64,000 bases of DNA, taken from the NCBI RefSeq assembly GCF_019669905.1, contig NZ_AP019777.1, forward strand, positions 1,860,001 to 1,924,000, in the 5' to 3' direction. Shown piece after piece: positions 44,274 to 56,532 of this stretch. Source of the stretch: Methylomonas koyamae (lineage in GTDB: Bacteria; Pseudomonadota; Gammaproteobacteria; Methylococcales; Methylomonadaceae). The position numbers and the translations under genes were made by a program. Every line of letters begins with the position of its first letter. Position 1 is the stretch's first letter. Below the pieces are notes generated by a model that made no database searches, was not told the DNA's origin, and saw only the letters and a program-made list of their open reading frames with translations.

Positions 44274-45028
44274 TGGCTGCATCCAACCTGTCCGTGTTGC
44301 GCAGCGATGACCAGCGAGATGCTAGTCTGGCGCAACATTTGGATGTCGATTTGCTGGGCATGGAGCAAGCGCTGGCTGGCGATGGAGAGATTTTCCTGGC
44401 CTATCGCGACGGCTGCTTAAAACTACTCGACCGGCAAACCCTGAAAAAAGGTGGTCTAGCGGTTGAGGTTGATCCGCGCCCCGGCGAACAGCATTCTTAT
44501 CCGGCGCCGAAAAAAGAATTGCTGGCGCAGGCGGTCGGCAAGAAAACCCATACCATCGTAGACGCGACCTGCGGCTGGGCCCAGGATAGTCTGGCTTTGT
44601 TTCGGATGGGTTACCAAGTGACTTGTATCGAGCGCTCGCCGGTGATGGCTGCCCTGATTCAGGACGGTTTCGAACGGCTGGCCAAGAAAGACTGGGTGTT
44701 GCGACGCGAACTCAGTCCGCCCAAATTGCTGCTCGGCAACGCCATCGAATTGCTGGCTAACTTGCCGGAGCAGCCCGACTGCATTTACCTGGATCCGATG
44801 TTTCCCGCCAAGAAAAAGCAGAGCGCGGCGACGCGTAAATCGATGGCGATCCTGCGCGATATTCTGGGCGACGACCTGGACCGGCAGGCATTGTTCGACG
44901 CGGCCTGGGCGGCAACCGGCAGACGGGTTGTCGTCAAAAGCCCGGATTACGCCGAACCGCTGGGCGGCAAGCCGAGCGAGAGCTTGCACGGCAAACTGTT
45001 GCGCTACGATGTGTATTTGAAATCGTAG
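44273..45028 (+). CDS. rsmJ: 16S rRNA (guanine-1516-N2) methyltransferase RsmJ
   Basis: A 251-residue SAM-dependent methyltransferase. IVDATCGWAQDSLALFRMGYQVTCIERS is the SAM-binding strand-loop, and DCIYLDPMFPAKKKQSA is the catalytic DPMFP motif of RsmJ. Start is the GTG at 44273 overlapping the sufU stop, giving the same length as E. coli RsmJ. Its presence at the end of the suf cluster is probably positional only. Confidence 0.92.
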   Translation: MAASNLSVLRSDDQRDASLAQHLDVDLLGMEQALAGDGEIFLAYRDGCLKLLDRQTLKKGGLAVEVDPRPGEQHSYPAPKKELLAQAVGKKTHTIVDATCGWAQDSLALFRMGYQVTCIERSPVMAALIQDGFERLAKKDWVLRRELSPPKLLLGNAIELLANLPEQPDCIYLDPMFPAKKKQSAATRKSMAILRDILGDDLDRQALFDAAWAATGRRVVVKSPDYAEPLGGKPSESLHGKLLRYDVYLKS

Positions 45029-45139
45029 CAGCGACGCTTTGGTCGCGAAACAGGCCTAGCGCCTGCAACCGCAGGTCTTTCATTTTTCGGGGCGATACAA
45101 GCTTTCTTATGATTTTTAGAAATAACAAGCGAGAACGGC

Positions 45140-45454
45140 ATGACTGAGTGGATTGATGTGGTGGCCGCATCGGCCTTGGCCGACGGCGAACATGTGGTAG
45201 TGGATGTGGATGGCGACGACGTCGCGGTGTTCAACATTGGCGGCGAGTTTTACGCGATTGCCGATGTCTGCACCCACGACGGCGCCGAGATCGCCAGCGG
45301 CGAGCTGGACGGCGACGAGATCGTCTGCCCACGCCACGGTGCCCGGTTTTGCGTAAAGACCGGCCAGGTCAAATGCGCGCCAGCGTACGAGGATGTCGCC
45401 ACGTTTCCGGTTCGGGTCGCGGGTGGCAGGCTTCAGGTGGCCGCCCCGACCTGA
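45140..45454 (+). CDS. Rieske-type ferredoxin
   Basis: A 104-residue small Rieske protein. The cluster ligands are in DVCTHDGAEI (Cys and His) and IVCPRHGARF (Cys and His), 19 residues apart, in the typical beta sandwich of NirD/bedA-type non-heme dioxygenase ferredoxins. No partner oxygenase is nearby; the adjacent suf genes would supply clusters. Downstream gene is convergent. Confidence 0.9.
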   Translation: MTEWIDVVAASALADGEHVVVDVDGDDVAVFNIGGEFYAIADVCTHDGAEIASGELDGDEIVCPRHGARFCVKTGQVKCAPAYEDVATFPVRVAGGRLQVAAPT

Positions 45455-45479
45455 AACCGATCCGCACAAAAGGTCGAAA

Positions 45480-45926
45480 TTACACCAACATATAACCGAC
45501 GCTACCGGCCAAAAAGGCGAATTCGACCAACAACAATTGCAACTTCTGCAACACCGGCAACATGTCCCAATAGGCCTGCCAGCGCTGGCGCAATCGCTCG
45601 CAGCATTGAATACAGTAGCGTTTAGCCTGCTTCAACCACAACGGCAAATGGCGGGCCATACGGTACAAAATGCCGGCGCCGATGGCGCAACTGGTGTAGA
45701 ACACGATCATCTGCGCCTGGAACTTGCTGAAACCGAACACGTGCGTCAACAACTCCTCGACGGCAAAAGCCACGCTTTCATAAACGGTGTGGGCCACCCC
45801 GGCAAAAAAGTGCAAGGTCTCGACAGGGAACTTAATGCAGACGATCAACAAACCGATAAACAACAAAGCCTTGATCGTCGTCGTTCGAGAAAAATTCGCA
45901 TTGTCAGATTTTCTAATCATACTCAT
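45480..45926 (-). CDS. membrane protein of unknown function, last gene of the export operon
   Basis: A 148-residue protein with hydrophobic segments near residues 16-40, 63-82 and 128-147, a basic Arg/Trp-rich middle and a Cys-Cys pair. Start taken at 45926 after GAGGTG; a second ATG two codons later is possible. It begins immediately after the TolC-like gene stop on the same strand, so it is probably co-expressed with the ABC/HlyD/TolC system. I do not recognise the family. Confidence 0.6.
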   Translation of the reverse strand: MSMIRKSDNANFSRTTTIKALLFIGLLIVCIKFPVETLHFFAGVAHTVYESVAFAVEELLTHVFGFSKFQAQMIVFYTSCAIGAGILYRMARHLPLWLKQAKRYCIQCCERLRQRWQAYWDMLPVLQKLQLLLVEFAFLAGSVGYMLV

Positions 45927-45930
45927 CACC

Positions 45931-47343
45931 TCATTGTCCGTAATCCAAAGGTGCGGCGACCGTGGCTTGAAAGTCGGCATGGGCCTTAAACAGGCTGGCC
46001 GCCGCATCGGCCGCTTGCAGCGTCGCATCGCCGCTGGCTATCTCGCGTAAATTGACAAATAACAAAGTCGTTTCGCCCCATTCGAAGCGGGTGCGTTCGC
46101 CTTCCTCCAACTTGCGGGCGGCCTGGCGTTGCTGTTCGCTCAGCGTCAGGCGCTGGCGGGCGGCGTTCAGCGCCGACAGCACGTCCTTCACTTCGGCGTT
46201 AATCCGGTCTTCGGTGCCGGTCCGTTCCCAGCGCAGGCGGCGTAGATTGGCCGCCGCCGCTTGGGCCCGGCCGCCGGCGACCCGCTGTTGGAGCGGTATA
46301 TCGACATTCAAACCCAGATAGAGTTCGTCGCGATTCAGCTTATCTTTGGCGTAGCCGATGTCGCTGGCACCCATCACCGAGAAATCCACGGCCGGGTTGC
46401 GTTGGTTGTTTTGCAACGCCAGTTCGGTTTCGGTTTGTTGGCCTTGCAGTTCCAAACGTTTTAACTCCGGACGCTGGCTGCGGGCCAAATGGGCTGCGGA
46501 TTCGAAATCGGCTTCGATTTTGGGTTCGCGTTCCGGGAAACCGTTAGGCAGCAATTCGTCGGTCGGCAATTGCGGTTGGCCGTCGGCGTCGCGCCAATAT
46601 AAGGACAACTGGATAGCGCTTTGTTCCAGCAAGCGCTTGGCGGCAACCAGCCGCTCGCGGCGCTCGATGATGGCGCGCTGGTTGTCCAGCGCTTCGAAAT
46701 CCGGAATGTCGCCGGCGGCGACCCGCTGCAAAATGCCGTCGTTGCGTTGTTCGGCGATCTGCAACAATTGCGCTGCGGTACGGGCACGCAGGCCTGCCAA
46801 CACCCAGTCCCAATAACGGTGGCTGGCTTGGCGCCGCACTTCCAGCAAGACTTGGTCGAACTCGTGGCCGGCGATCAGTTTGCCGAGTTCGGCTTGCTGC
46901 AAGCTGGCCCGGCGCCGGTCGATCTCGCGGTTGCGCCACAACGGGATATTGACGCCGATGCGGGCTTCGCCGTCGTCGGCGGTCTGGCTCTTACCTTCGT
47001 AAAGCGGATATTGGCCGGTACCGCGCCGCCAGCCGCCGAAAAAGGTCGCCCCCCACAGACTGGTCGGTTGTTCGATCACGACATCGTAATTGCGGTTTTC
47101 GTAGATGCCGGCCACCGACCAACGGTTTTGCGATTTCAACAAGGTATCGAATCCGCCTTCTGCCGTTTGCAACTCGCCTTCGGCAACCTGTTTGCGCTGT
47201 TCCGCCGCCAATAGACCCGGAAAGGCCCGCAAAGCCGCATCCAGCACTTCCGCCAAGGCCAACGGCCGCGGCGCGGGGGCAGGCTCGGCCGAGGCCAGCA
47301 GCGGCAGCAAGAGCAAAATCAGCACAGTCGCCTTGGTCTTCAT
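45931..47343 (-). CDS. TolC-family outer-membrane channel
   Basis: A 470-residue protein with an N-terminal signal peptide (MKTKATVLILLLLPLLASA) and two long helical repeats with heptad-like patterns (about residues 150-240 and 360-450), each followed by strand-like segments; the second repeat contains LGLNVDIPLQQRVAGG. These are the marks of OMF/TolC proteins. It overlaps the HlyD gene by four bases (ATGA) and completes a tripartite export system. Confidence 0.88.
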   Translation of the reverse strand: MKTKATVLILLLLPLLASAEPAPAPRPLALAEVLDAALRAFPGLLAAEQRKQVAEGELQTAEGGFDTLLKSQNRWSVAGIYENRNYDVVIEQPTSLWGATFFGGWRRGTGQYPLYEGKSQTADDGEARIGVNIPLWRNREIDRRRASLQQAELGKLIAGHEFDQVLLEVRRQASHRYWDWVLAGLRARTAAQLLQIAEQRNDGILQRVAAGDIPDFEALDNQRAIIERRERLVAAKRLLEQSAIQLSLYWRDADGQPQLPTDELLPNGFPEREPKIEADFESAAHLARSQRPELKRLELQGQQTETELALQNNQRNPAVDFSVMGASDIGYAKDKLNRDELYLGLNVDIPLQQRVAGGRAQAAAANLRRLRWERTGTEDRINAEVKDVLSALNAARQRLTLSEQQRQAARKLEEGERTRFEWGETTLLFVNLREIASGDATLQAADAAASLFKAHADFQATVAAPLDYGQ

Positions 47344-48695
47344 TCTTTTTTCTCGCCGCTGTCGGCTTTCTTGTCGTCGCCTTTACCGCCGTCTTTAACT
47401 TCGGGTTCCGGCAACACCAGCGGCGGAAAGCCGTTGAAGATCCGCCATAATTCGTAGCCCAGCGTGACTTGGCCCAGCAGTACCCAGCCGTTGACCCGTA
47501 CGCCTTGGCGTAGAAAGCGCACTTCCGGCCAGGGAATGTCGTCAGGATCGTGCTGTACCAGGATGCGGAAATGGCCTTTGCCGTCGTCGGTGGCGTCGAT
47601 CAGCACCACTCGGCCGCCGAACGAGCCGATGGAGAATTCCGGCCAGCCGCCGAACTGAATGGCGGGGTAGCCTTCGAATTGCAAGCGTACCTTGCTGCCG
47701 GACACGATCAACGGCAGGTCGTTGCCGTCGACCCATAATTCCACCGCGCGCTGGTCGGTGTCAGGCACCAGAATCGCCAACGGTTGGCCGGCCTTGACCA
47801 TCTCCGCATTCGGGTTGGCCAGCAGCCTTAACACAGTGCCGTCGCGCGGCGCGGTGATGGTTTGGGTTTGCTGGCGGGCCAGCCGGGTTTCGACTTTCAG
47901 CAAATCCGCGCGTAGGTAATTTTGGTCCTCGATAGCTTTATTCAGCTCGGCGCGGGCTTTCTCGACGCCGGCCGTGGTGTCGGCGGTTAGCTTGCGCAAG
48001 TCGGCGCCCAGCGCGTCGACTTCGCTCCTGGCCGCCGCCAGCGCGGCGTGGGCGCGGTCGAGGTCGGCGCTACGCTGGGCTATTTCCAGTTGCGCCAGTT
48101 CCAGCGTGCGCCGCGAGGCCAGGCCTTTTTCCTGCAGGGTTTGCTGACGGGTCAAATTCAACGACGAGGTCAACCGGGCGGCGCTGGCGGCTTCTGCGCC
48201 TTGCACCGCTTGGCGCTGGCGTTGCCGGGCCATTTCCAAACGCGATTCGGCCGCAGCCAACGCTTGCGGCCGCGCTTGTTCGGCCATGCGCAATTGTTCG
48301 CGGAAGGTCTCCACCCGGTTGTCGATCGCGGTTTGCCGGCCGAGCAAGGCCTGGCGTTCGCCTTCCAAACGTTGCAGCAACAAAGGATCGTTATCGCGCA
48401 ATTCGGCGATCACTTCGCCAGCCTTGACCTTGCTGCCTTCTTTGACCAGCCAGCGCGAAATACGGCCTTCGACCGGCGCGCCGACCGTTTGTTGGCGGTC
48501 GCCGGGAATGTAGGCCACGACGCGGCCGATACCGCGCACGTTTTGCTGCCACGGGGTCAGTAACAGCAAGAACAGCAGCACGATCAACAGCAATATCAGG
48601 GAACGGGCGAGCTTGCCGGCGATCGGCGCGGTAATCGCATCGGTCAACAATTTCAAACGGGTATCCGGCAGCCATTCTTCGGTTTTGCCATGCAT
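47340..48695 (-). CDS. HlyD-family periplasmic adaptor
   Basis: A 451-residue membrane fusion protein with one N-terminal helix (about 28-47), a split lipoyl domain (VGAPVEGRISRWLVKEGSKVKAGEVIAELRDND and TITAPRDGTVLRLL) around a long alpha hairpin (about 105-280), then beta-barrel segments. The C-terminus is Lys/Asp/Gly-rich. It links the ABC protein (gap of two bases) and the TolC-like channel. Confidence 0.9.
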   Translation of the reverse strand: MHGKTEEWLPDTRLKLLTDAITAPIAGKLARSLILLLIVLLFLLLLTPWQQNVRGIGRVVAYIPGDRQQTVGAPVEGRISRWLVKEGSKVKAGEVIAELRDNDPLLLQRLEGERQALLGRQTAIDNRVETFREQLRMAEQARPQALAAAESRLEMARQRQRQAVQGAEAASAARLTSSLNLTRQQTLQEKGLASRRTLELAQLEIAQRSADLDRAHAALAAARSEVDALGADLRKLTADTTAGVEKARAELNKAIEDQNYLRADLLKVETRLARQQTQTITAPRDGTVLRLLANPNAEMVKAGQPLAILVPDTDQRAVELWVDGNDLPLIVSGSKVRLQFEGYPAIQFGGWPEFSIGSFGGRVVLIDATDDGKGHFRILVQHDPDDIPWPEVRFLRQGVRVNGWVLLGQVTLGYELWRIFNGFPPLVLPEPEVKDGGKGDDKKADSGEKKE

Positions 48696-48697
48696 GG

Positions 48698-50356
48698 TTA
48701 TGCTCCTTCGGTCAGCGTTTCCTGTAGCCGGCCCTCGACCAATACCGCTTGGCGCCGAAAACGGGCCAGCACCAGCGGCTCATGGCTGATTACCAGCAAG
48801 CTCCAGGGTGCATCGGCTGCGGTCAGGCATTCGAGTATGCCGGGTAAGTAACGGGCGTCGATCCGGTCCAGCGCCTTGTCGATTAGCAACAATTGCGGCT
48901 TAACGGCGATGGCGCGGGCCAGCGTCAGCCGTAGGGCCTGTTCTTCGCTGAGCGGTGCGCCGTGCGGGCACAGTGCGGTATTCAAGCCGTCGGGCAGGGC
49001 CGAAATGGTTTCGAGCAGTCCGACCTGGTCGAGGGCGCGGCGCATGTCGGCCAAGGCCAGGTCGCTGCCCAAGCTCAGGTTTTCCGCAACGGTGGCCTCC
49101 ACCAGTTCGGCATGGCGTACCAGGCCGATGCTGTCGCGTAGATATCGCAAACTCAGGTCGCGCAGGTCCTCGCCGTTTAACAGGATTTGTCCGGAACTCG
49201 CCGCACGTAACCCAAAAATCGCATCCAGCAGCGTGCCGCGTTCGGCACCGGTGCTGATAGCAAGGCGCTCGCCGGGCTCCAGGGTCAAGTCGAGCCGGTT
49301 GGCCGGGTCGGAATACGGCGTGTCCGGCAAGCAGAGCTGTCTGATTTCGACCCGGCAGCCCCGCTCGAAATGTTGCGGTTGTCCGCCGTGGCCGGCTTCC
49401 TGCGGCAGATCCAGCAGGTAGCCGATTTTGTCGACGCTGGCGACCAGTTCGTAAAAGTTATCCAGGGTTTTGCCGAGCCGGGTCAGACCGTAGACCATGG
49501 CGTTGACCACCAGCTCGGCGGCGATCAATTGGCCCAGGCTGAGCTGGCGTTCGATCACCATCCAGCCGCCCATACCCAACAGCGCGGTATTGGCCAGGGT
49601 ATGCAATACCAGTGCGCCGATATTTTGTCTGGACAGGATCCGGAAGTGGTTAACGCAGGCGGCAAGATAATGTCTGGCGATGCGCTCGGTCTGTTGGTTG
49701 ACGAAGTCCTCGCCGCGCCGGCTCTTGCCGAGTAAGGGGTTGGCGGCGATATTTTCCAGCCAGGCGGCGGCCGTGTATTTGGCTCTGGATTGCTCGATCG
49801 CGGTCGGGATGCCTTGTTTGCCCATCACGAACAGGATCAGATACAGCGCCGCAACCAGAAACAAATCGAACGCCAGCAACAAGGGGTGGTAAAACGCCAG
49901 CAACAGCATTCCGATTAGGGTTTGCAATAAATAACCCAAGGTTTCCAGCAATAACGACGCGGCGGTTTTTTGCAGCGACACCACGTCGAAAAAGCGGTTG
50001 GCCAATTCCGGCAGGTATTGTTGGTCGCGTACCGTGATCGCCGCATTGCGCAGCCGTTCGGCGGCTTCGCCGAACAGCCGGACGAACAGACGGCGTTGCA
50101 GCATTTCCACCACGTAGAATTGCAACGCGACCAGACTGTTGCTGAACGACAGCAACACCAGCAGAATCAGCGTCAACACCACCAAGGGCTGCAACAGCGC
50201 GCCGAAGGCGATGGTATTGACCAGTGCCTGTACCGCGACCGGCGTGGCCAGCGACATCAGGCCGATACCGACGCCGTAAGCCACTAACGAGCCGATATCC
50301 TCCCGTTCGATCAGGATTAGCTGTTTCAAACGTTGTAATGGATCGTGCGATGCCAT
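48698..50356 (-). CDS. ABC exporter-like protein with degenerate ATPase site
   Basis: A 552-residue half-transporter. About five or six membrane segments (roughly 25-45, 53-85, 135-180, 245-290) are followed by an ABC domain from about residue 335. The domain's catalytic motifs are eroded: Walker A reads ISTGAERGTLL (368-377) without the GKS/T lysine, the signature is LSEEQ (469-473), and Walker B is LLLIDKALD (489-497) with Lys494 replacing the catalytic Glu. The switch His (VISHEP, His525) remains. It may transport by other means, heterodimerise or act as a scaffold. An AAGGAG site precedes it; ppc is 21 bases upstream. Confidence 0.85.
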   Translation of the reverse strand: MASHDPLQRLKQLILIEREDIGSLVAYGVGIGLMSLATPVAVQALVNTIAFGALLQPLVVLTLILLVLLSFSNSLVALQFYVVEMLQRRLFVRLFGEAAERLRNAAITVRDQQYLPELANRFFDVVSLQKTAASLLLETLGYLLQTLIGMLLLAFYHPLLLAFDLFLVAALYLILFVMGKQGIPTAIEQSRAKYTAAAWLENIAANPLLGKSRRGEDFVNQQTERIARHYLAACVNHFRILSRQNIGALVLHTLANTALLGMGGWMVIERQLSLGQLIAAELVVNAMVYGLTRLGKTLDNFYELVASVDKIGYLLDLPQEAGHGGQPQHFERGCRVEIRQLCLPDTPYSDPANRLDLTLEPGERLAISTGAERGTLLDAIFGLRAASSGQILLNGEDLRDLSLRYLRDSIGLVRHAELVEATVAENLSLGSDLALADMRRALDQVGLLETISALPDGLNTALCPHGAPLSEEQALRLTLARAIAVKPQLLLIDKALDRIDARYLPGILECLTAADAPWSLLVISHEPLVLARFRRQAVLVEGRLQETLTEGA

Positions 50357-50377
50357 GCTTAGCTCCTTGTGATGTTC

Positions 50378-53176
<2,799 letters not shown>

Positions 53177-53243
53177 GGGCGATCTCGGAAAAATTTGGCT
53201 TGACCAAAAGATAGGGCTTGTTAGAAAAATAGTAAAATCGGAT

Positions 53244-53257
53244 AAATAAATTTATTT
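53244..53257. promoter_or_regulatory. AT-rich palindrome in the ppc/nhaR divergent region
   Basis: AAATAAATTTATTT is a perfect 14-bp palindrome in the 108-bp gap between divergent ppc and the LysR-family gene. LysR-type regulators often bind AT-rich dyads in such gaps, so it is a candidate operator. No experimental mark is visible. Confidence 0.35.
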
Positions 53258-53284
53258 CATAGAAAATCCCGATGTAATAACGCC

Positions 53285-54247
53285 ATGGATCGAATCAATT
53301 ACCAGCATCTGTACTATTTTTGGGTCGTTGCCAAACACGGCAGCATCAGTGCCGCCTGCGAAGTATTGCATTTGGCCCAGCCCACTATCAGCGGCCAATT
53401 GGCGATTTTCGAACAGGCCGTGGGCTGCCAACTGTTCGTCAAGCAAGGCCGGAAATTGGTGCTGAGCGATACCGGCCGTGCGGTATTTCACTACGCGGAG
53501 GAGATATTCAGTCTGGGACGCGAGTTGACTCATATGCTGAAAGGCGGTGCCGGCCGCGGCATGCGTCTGAATTTGGGCATCAGCGATGCGTTGCCGAAAT
53601 TGTTGTCGTACCGCTTGGTTGAGCCTTTGCTGCGTATGGCGGAGCCGGTGCAAATCCATTGCCTGGAAGACAAGACCGAGCGCTTGTTGGCGGAACTGGC
53701 CCTGCACGGTGTCGATCTGGTGTTGTGCGACGTGCCGGCCACGCCGGCCAGCGGCGCCCGAGTCTTCAACCACTTTCTGGGCGAGTCGCAGGTGGCGATT
53801 TTTGCCGCTCCGGCTTTGGCGGAACGTTACCGGCGCGATTTTCCGCGGTGTCTGAACGGTGCGCCGTTTCTGTTGCCGACCGCCAATACCGCATTGCGCC
53901 GCTCGTTGGACCAGTGGTTCGATGTCAATCAAATCAGCCCGATGGTGCAAGTCGAGGTCGAAGACAGCGGTTTGCTGAAAACCTTCGGCGCCGGCGGCAG
54001 CGGTTTGTTTTTCTCGCCGCTGGCGGTGGCGGAGGCGATCGAAAGCCAATACGGGGTAGCCATGCTGGGTATCGCCGACGGCGTGGTCGAGCGGTTTTAT
54101 GCGGTGACCGTCCAGCGCCGGCTGAAACATCCTTTGGTCAATACGATTCTGGAACAAGCGCAAAAAGGCCTGTTTGGCTTATTGGGCAATGCCGCGCCCG
54201 CTTCGGAATTGTCGCTGTCGGCCGGGCCGGCTAAGCGCGGCGATTAG
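53285..54247 (+). CDS. nhaR: NhaR-like LysR-family regulator
   Basis: A 320-residue LysR regulator. The N-terminal winged helix INYQHLYYFWVVAKHGSISAACEVLHLAQPTISGQLAIFEQAVGCQLFVKQGRKLVLSDTGR is close to NhaR of E. coli (sodium/biofilm regulator), and the rest is a periplasmic-binding-like effector domain. No nhaA is next to it; divergent ppc is the nearest possible target. Confidence 0.85.
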   Translation: MDRINYQHLYYFWVVAKHGSISAACEVLHLAQPTISGQLAIFEQAVGCQLFVKQGRKLVLSDTGRAVFHYAEEIFSLGRELTHMLKGGAGRGMRLNLGISDALPKLLSYRLVEPLLRMAEPVQIHCLEDKTERLLAELALHGVDLVLCDVPATPASGARVFNHFLGESQVAIFAAPALAERYRRDFPRCLNGAPFLLPTANTALRRSLDQWFDVNQISPMVQVEVEDSGLLKTFGAGGSGLFFSPLAVAEAIESQYGVAMLGIADGVVERFYAVTVQRRLKHPLVNTILEQAQKGLFGLLGNAAPASELSLSAGPAKRGD

Positions 54248-54316
54248 CTCGGTGGATTTGCCCCGGTTTTTGTAACCTAGTAACCTTTACCGATCTCAAA
54301 CTTGCTCATTACCGTC

Positions 54317-55105
54317 ATGGAACACTTGATCTGGAACATCGATCCGATTCTGGTCGATTTCGGTTTTTTAAAAATTCGCTGGTATGGATTGTTGTTTGCT
54401 TGCGGCTTCGTCGGCAGCTTTTTGACTATGCAATGGATTTACCAGCGCGAAGGCAAGAATGTCGAGGAGCTGGATAGCTTGCTGTGGTACATGGTGGTAG
54501 CCACCATCGTCGGCGCCCGGCTCGGGCACACGCTGATTTACGATCCGGGCTATTATCTGTCGCATCCGCTGAAAATCCTGGCGGTATGGGAAGGCGGCTT
54601 GGCCAGCCACGGCGCCACCCTGGGCATCATTTTGGCGTTGTACCTTTACCGGCGCAAATACGGCGATAGCTATTTCTGGCTGCTGGACCGGGTCAGCATT
54701 CCGACCGCGTTGGCCGGCGCTTTGATTCGGATCGGGAATTTTTTTAATTCCGAGATTTTGGGTATCCCGACTCAACATCCCTGGGGAGTGGTATTTTCCC
54801 GTATCGACCACTTGCCGCGCCATCCGGTGCAACTGTACGAGGCGTTTTGCTATTTGCTGGTTTATGCGGTGTCGCTGAGGATTTACACCCTGCGCGGCAA
54901 CCAGCCCGGTTTCACGTTCGGCAGCTTTATTGCGATGTTGTTCAGCGTGCGCTTTGTGCTGGAGTATTTCAAAACCGAGCAAGCCATGTACGACAACGGC
55001 CTGGCTATCACTACCGGCCAGTTGTTGAGCGTACCTTTTGTACTGGCCGGAATCGCTTGTATCGTTTGGTCTTTCCGCACGCGGGAATCCAAACCGGCCG
55101 GCTAA
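54317..55105 (+). CDS. lgt: prolipoprotein diacylglyceryl transferase
   Basis: A 262-residue polytopic enzyme that adds diacylglycerol to lipoprotein precursors. It has IRWYGLLFACGF at the first helix, the catalytic region with GARLGHTLIYDPGYY, EGGLASHGATLG, LIRIGNFFNSEILG (signature GRxGNFxN-like) and HPVQLYEA. Start at ATG 54317; the longer TTG form adds only five residues. Confidence 0.95.
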   Translation: MEHLIWNIDPILVDFGFLKIRWYGLLFACGFVGSFLTMQWIYQREGKNVEELDSLLWYMVVATIVGARLGHTLIYDPGYYLSHPLKILAVWEGGLASHGATLGIILALYLYRRKYGDSYFWLLDRVSIPTALAGALIRIGNFFNSEILGIPTQHPWGVVFSRIDHLPRHPVQLYEAFCYLLVYAVSLRIYTLRGNQPGFTFGSFIAMLFSVRFVLEYFKTEQAMYDNGLAITTGQLLSVPFVLAGIACIVWSFRTRESKPAG

Positions 55106-55133
55106 TCGTTTATAATTGCCTGTTTTTTATCTG

Positions 55134-55158
55134 CGCCGGGTTTTACGCCCGGCGTTTT
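55134..55158 (+). terminator. rho-independent terminator between lgt and prfB
   Basis: CGCCGGG (55134-55140) pairs with CCCGGCG (55148-55154) and is followed by TTTTGTTT. A TATAAT at 55111-55116 lies before it, so either the lgt transcript ends here or a short leader of prfB is attenuated. Confidence 0.75.
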
Positions 55159-55174
55159 GTTTGAGCATAGGTTC

Positions 55175-56272
55175 ATGCAAGAAATTAATCCGATCAAATA
55201 CAAGATTGCCGATCTGCGCGAGCGTAGCGCCGGGTTGAAGAACTATCTAGATTTCGACAGCAAAAGCGAACGTCTGGTGGAGGTCTTGCGCGAACTGGAA
55301 GACCCGGCAATCTGGAACAAACCGGAACAGGCGCAGGCGATGGGTAAGGAACGGGCGATGCTGGAAGGTATCGTCAATACCATCAAGGACCTGGAACAAG
55401 GCCTGAACGACGCCGAGGAATTGCTGGCGATGGCGGTCGAGGAGAACGACGAGGATACTGTCGATACCGTCGCCGCCGATTTGGAAGGCTACGAGAAACA
55501 GGTCGCCAATCTGGAATTCCAGCGCATGTTCGCCGGCGAGATGGACCCGAATAACGCCTTCTTGGACATTCAGGCCGGTTCCGGCGGCACCGAGGCTCAG
55601 GATTGGGCGTCGATGATCGAACGCATGTATTTGCGCTGGGGCGAAGCCAAGGGTTTTAAAACCGAGTTGATCGAAGAATCGCCGGGCGATGTGGCCGGCA
55701 TCAAGAGCGCCACCATCAAATTCGAAGGCCCATATGCCTTTGGCTGGCTGCGAACCGAAACCGGTGTGCACCGCTTGGTGCGCAAATCGCCGTTCGATTC
55801 CGGTAACCGCCGTCACACCTCGTTTGCGTCGGTGTTTGTCTCGCCGGAAATCGACGACGATATCGAAATCGACATCAACCCGGCCGATTTGCGTATCGAC
55901 GTCTACCGCGCCAGCGGCGCCGGCGGCCAGCACGTCAATAGAACGGAGTCGGCGGTGCGGATCACCCACGCCCCCAGCGGCATCGTCACCCAATGCCAAA
56001 GCGACCGCTCGCAGCACAAAAACAAAGACACGGCGATGAAGCAGCTCAAAGCCAAACTCTATGAGATGGAAATGCTGAAACGTAGCGAAGGCTTGCAGGC
56101 CATCGAAGACTCCAAGTCCGACATCGGCTGGGGCAGCCAGATTCGCTCCTACGTGCTGGACCAATCGCGGATCAAGGATCTGCGCACCAATGTCGAAACC
56201 GGCAATACCCAGGCGGTTTTGGACGGGGCACTGGATCAGTTTATTGAAGCTAGTTTGAAGAGCGGGTTGTAA
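55175..56272 (+). CDS. prfB: peptide chain release factor 2, no programmed frameshift
   Basis: A 366-residue RF2. The stop-recognition region contains the SPF of [14 protein letters not shown] and the catalytic GGQ lies in [18 protein letters not shown]. In most bacteria the early codons carry an in-frame UGA and a +1 shift near residue 25. Here the reading runs straight through [18 protein letters not shown] without a stop, so autoregulation by frameshifting is absent. Start at ATG 55175 ([11 protein letters not shown]). Confidence 0.95.
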   Translation: MQEINPIKYKIADLRERSAGLKNYLDFDSKSERLVEVLRELEDPAIWNKPEQAQAMGKERAMLEGIVNTIKDLEQGLNDAEELLAMAVEENDEDTVDTVAADLEGYEKQVANLEFQRMFAGEMDPNNAFLDIQAGSGGTEAQDWASMIERMYLRWGEAKGFKTELIEESPGDVAGIKSATIKFEGPYAFGWLRTETGVHRLVRKSPFDSGNRRHTSFASVFVSPEIDDDIEIDINPADLRIDVYRASGAGGQHVNRTESAVRITHAPSGIVTQCQSDRSQHKNKDTAMKQLKAKLYEMEMLKRSEGLQAIEDSKSDIGWGSQIRSYVLDQSRIKDLRTNVETGNTQAVLDGALDQFIEASLKSGL

Positions 56273-56301
56273 AACGAACCTTACCTGAATCGGAGGGCGT
56301 G

Positions 56302-56532
56302 ATGAAAAATTTTCAACGGATTACTTTCGACCCGAGTCTAATGGGGGGGAAACCTTGCATACGCAGCCTTAGGGTTACCGTTGGTACGGTGGTCGGTTTG
56401 GTTGCCAGCGGTTATTCGGTGCAGCAGATTCTCGATTTATACCCTTATTTAGAAGCTGACGATATCACCGAGGCGTTGCACTTTGCGGCTTGGAGAGCCG
56501 AAGAGATCGAATTGCCTTTGCACGCAGCGTGA
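56302..56532 (+). CDS. DUF433 antitoxin-like protein
   Basis: A 76-residue DUF433 protein: RITFDPSLMGGKPCIRSLRVTVGTVVGLVASGYSVQQILDLYPYLEADDITEALHFAAWRAEE, a compact helix-turn-helix-like fold that serves as antitoxin (VapB45-like). CGGAGGG precedes the start. It overlaps its partner toxin gene by four bases (GTGA). Confidence 0.88.
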   Translation: MKNFQRITFDPSLMGGKPCIRSLRVTVGTVVGLVASGYSVQQILDLYPYLEADDITEALHFAAWRAEEIELPLHAA

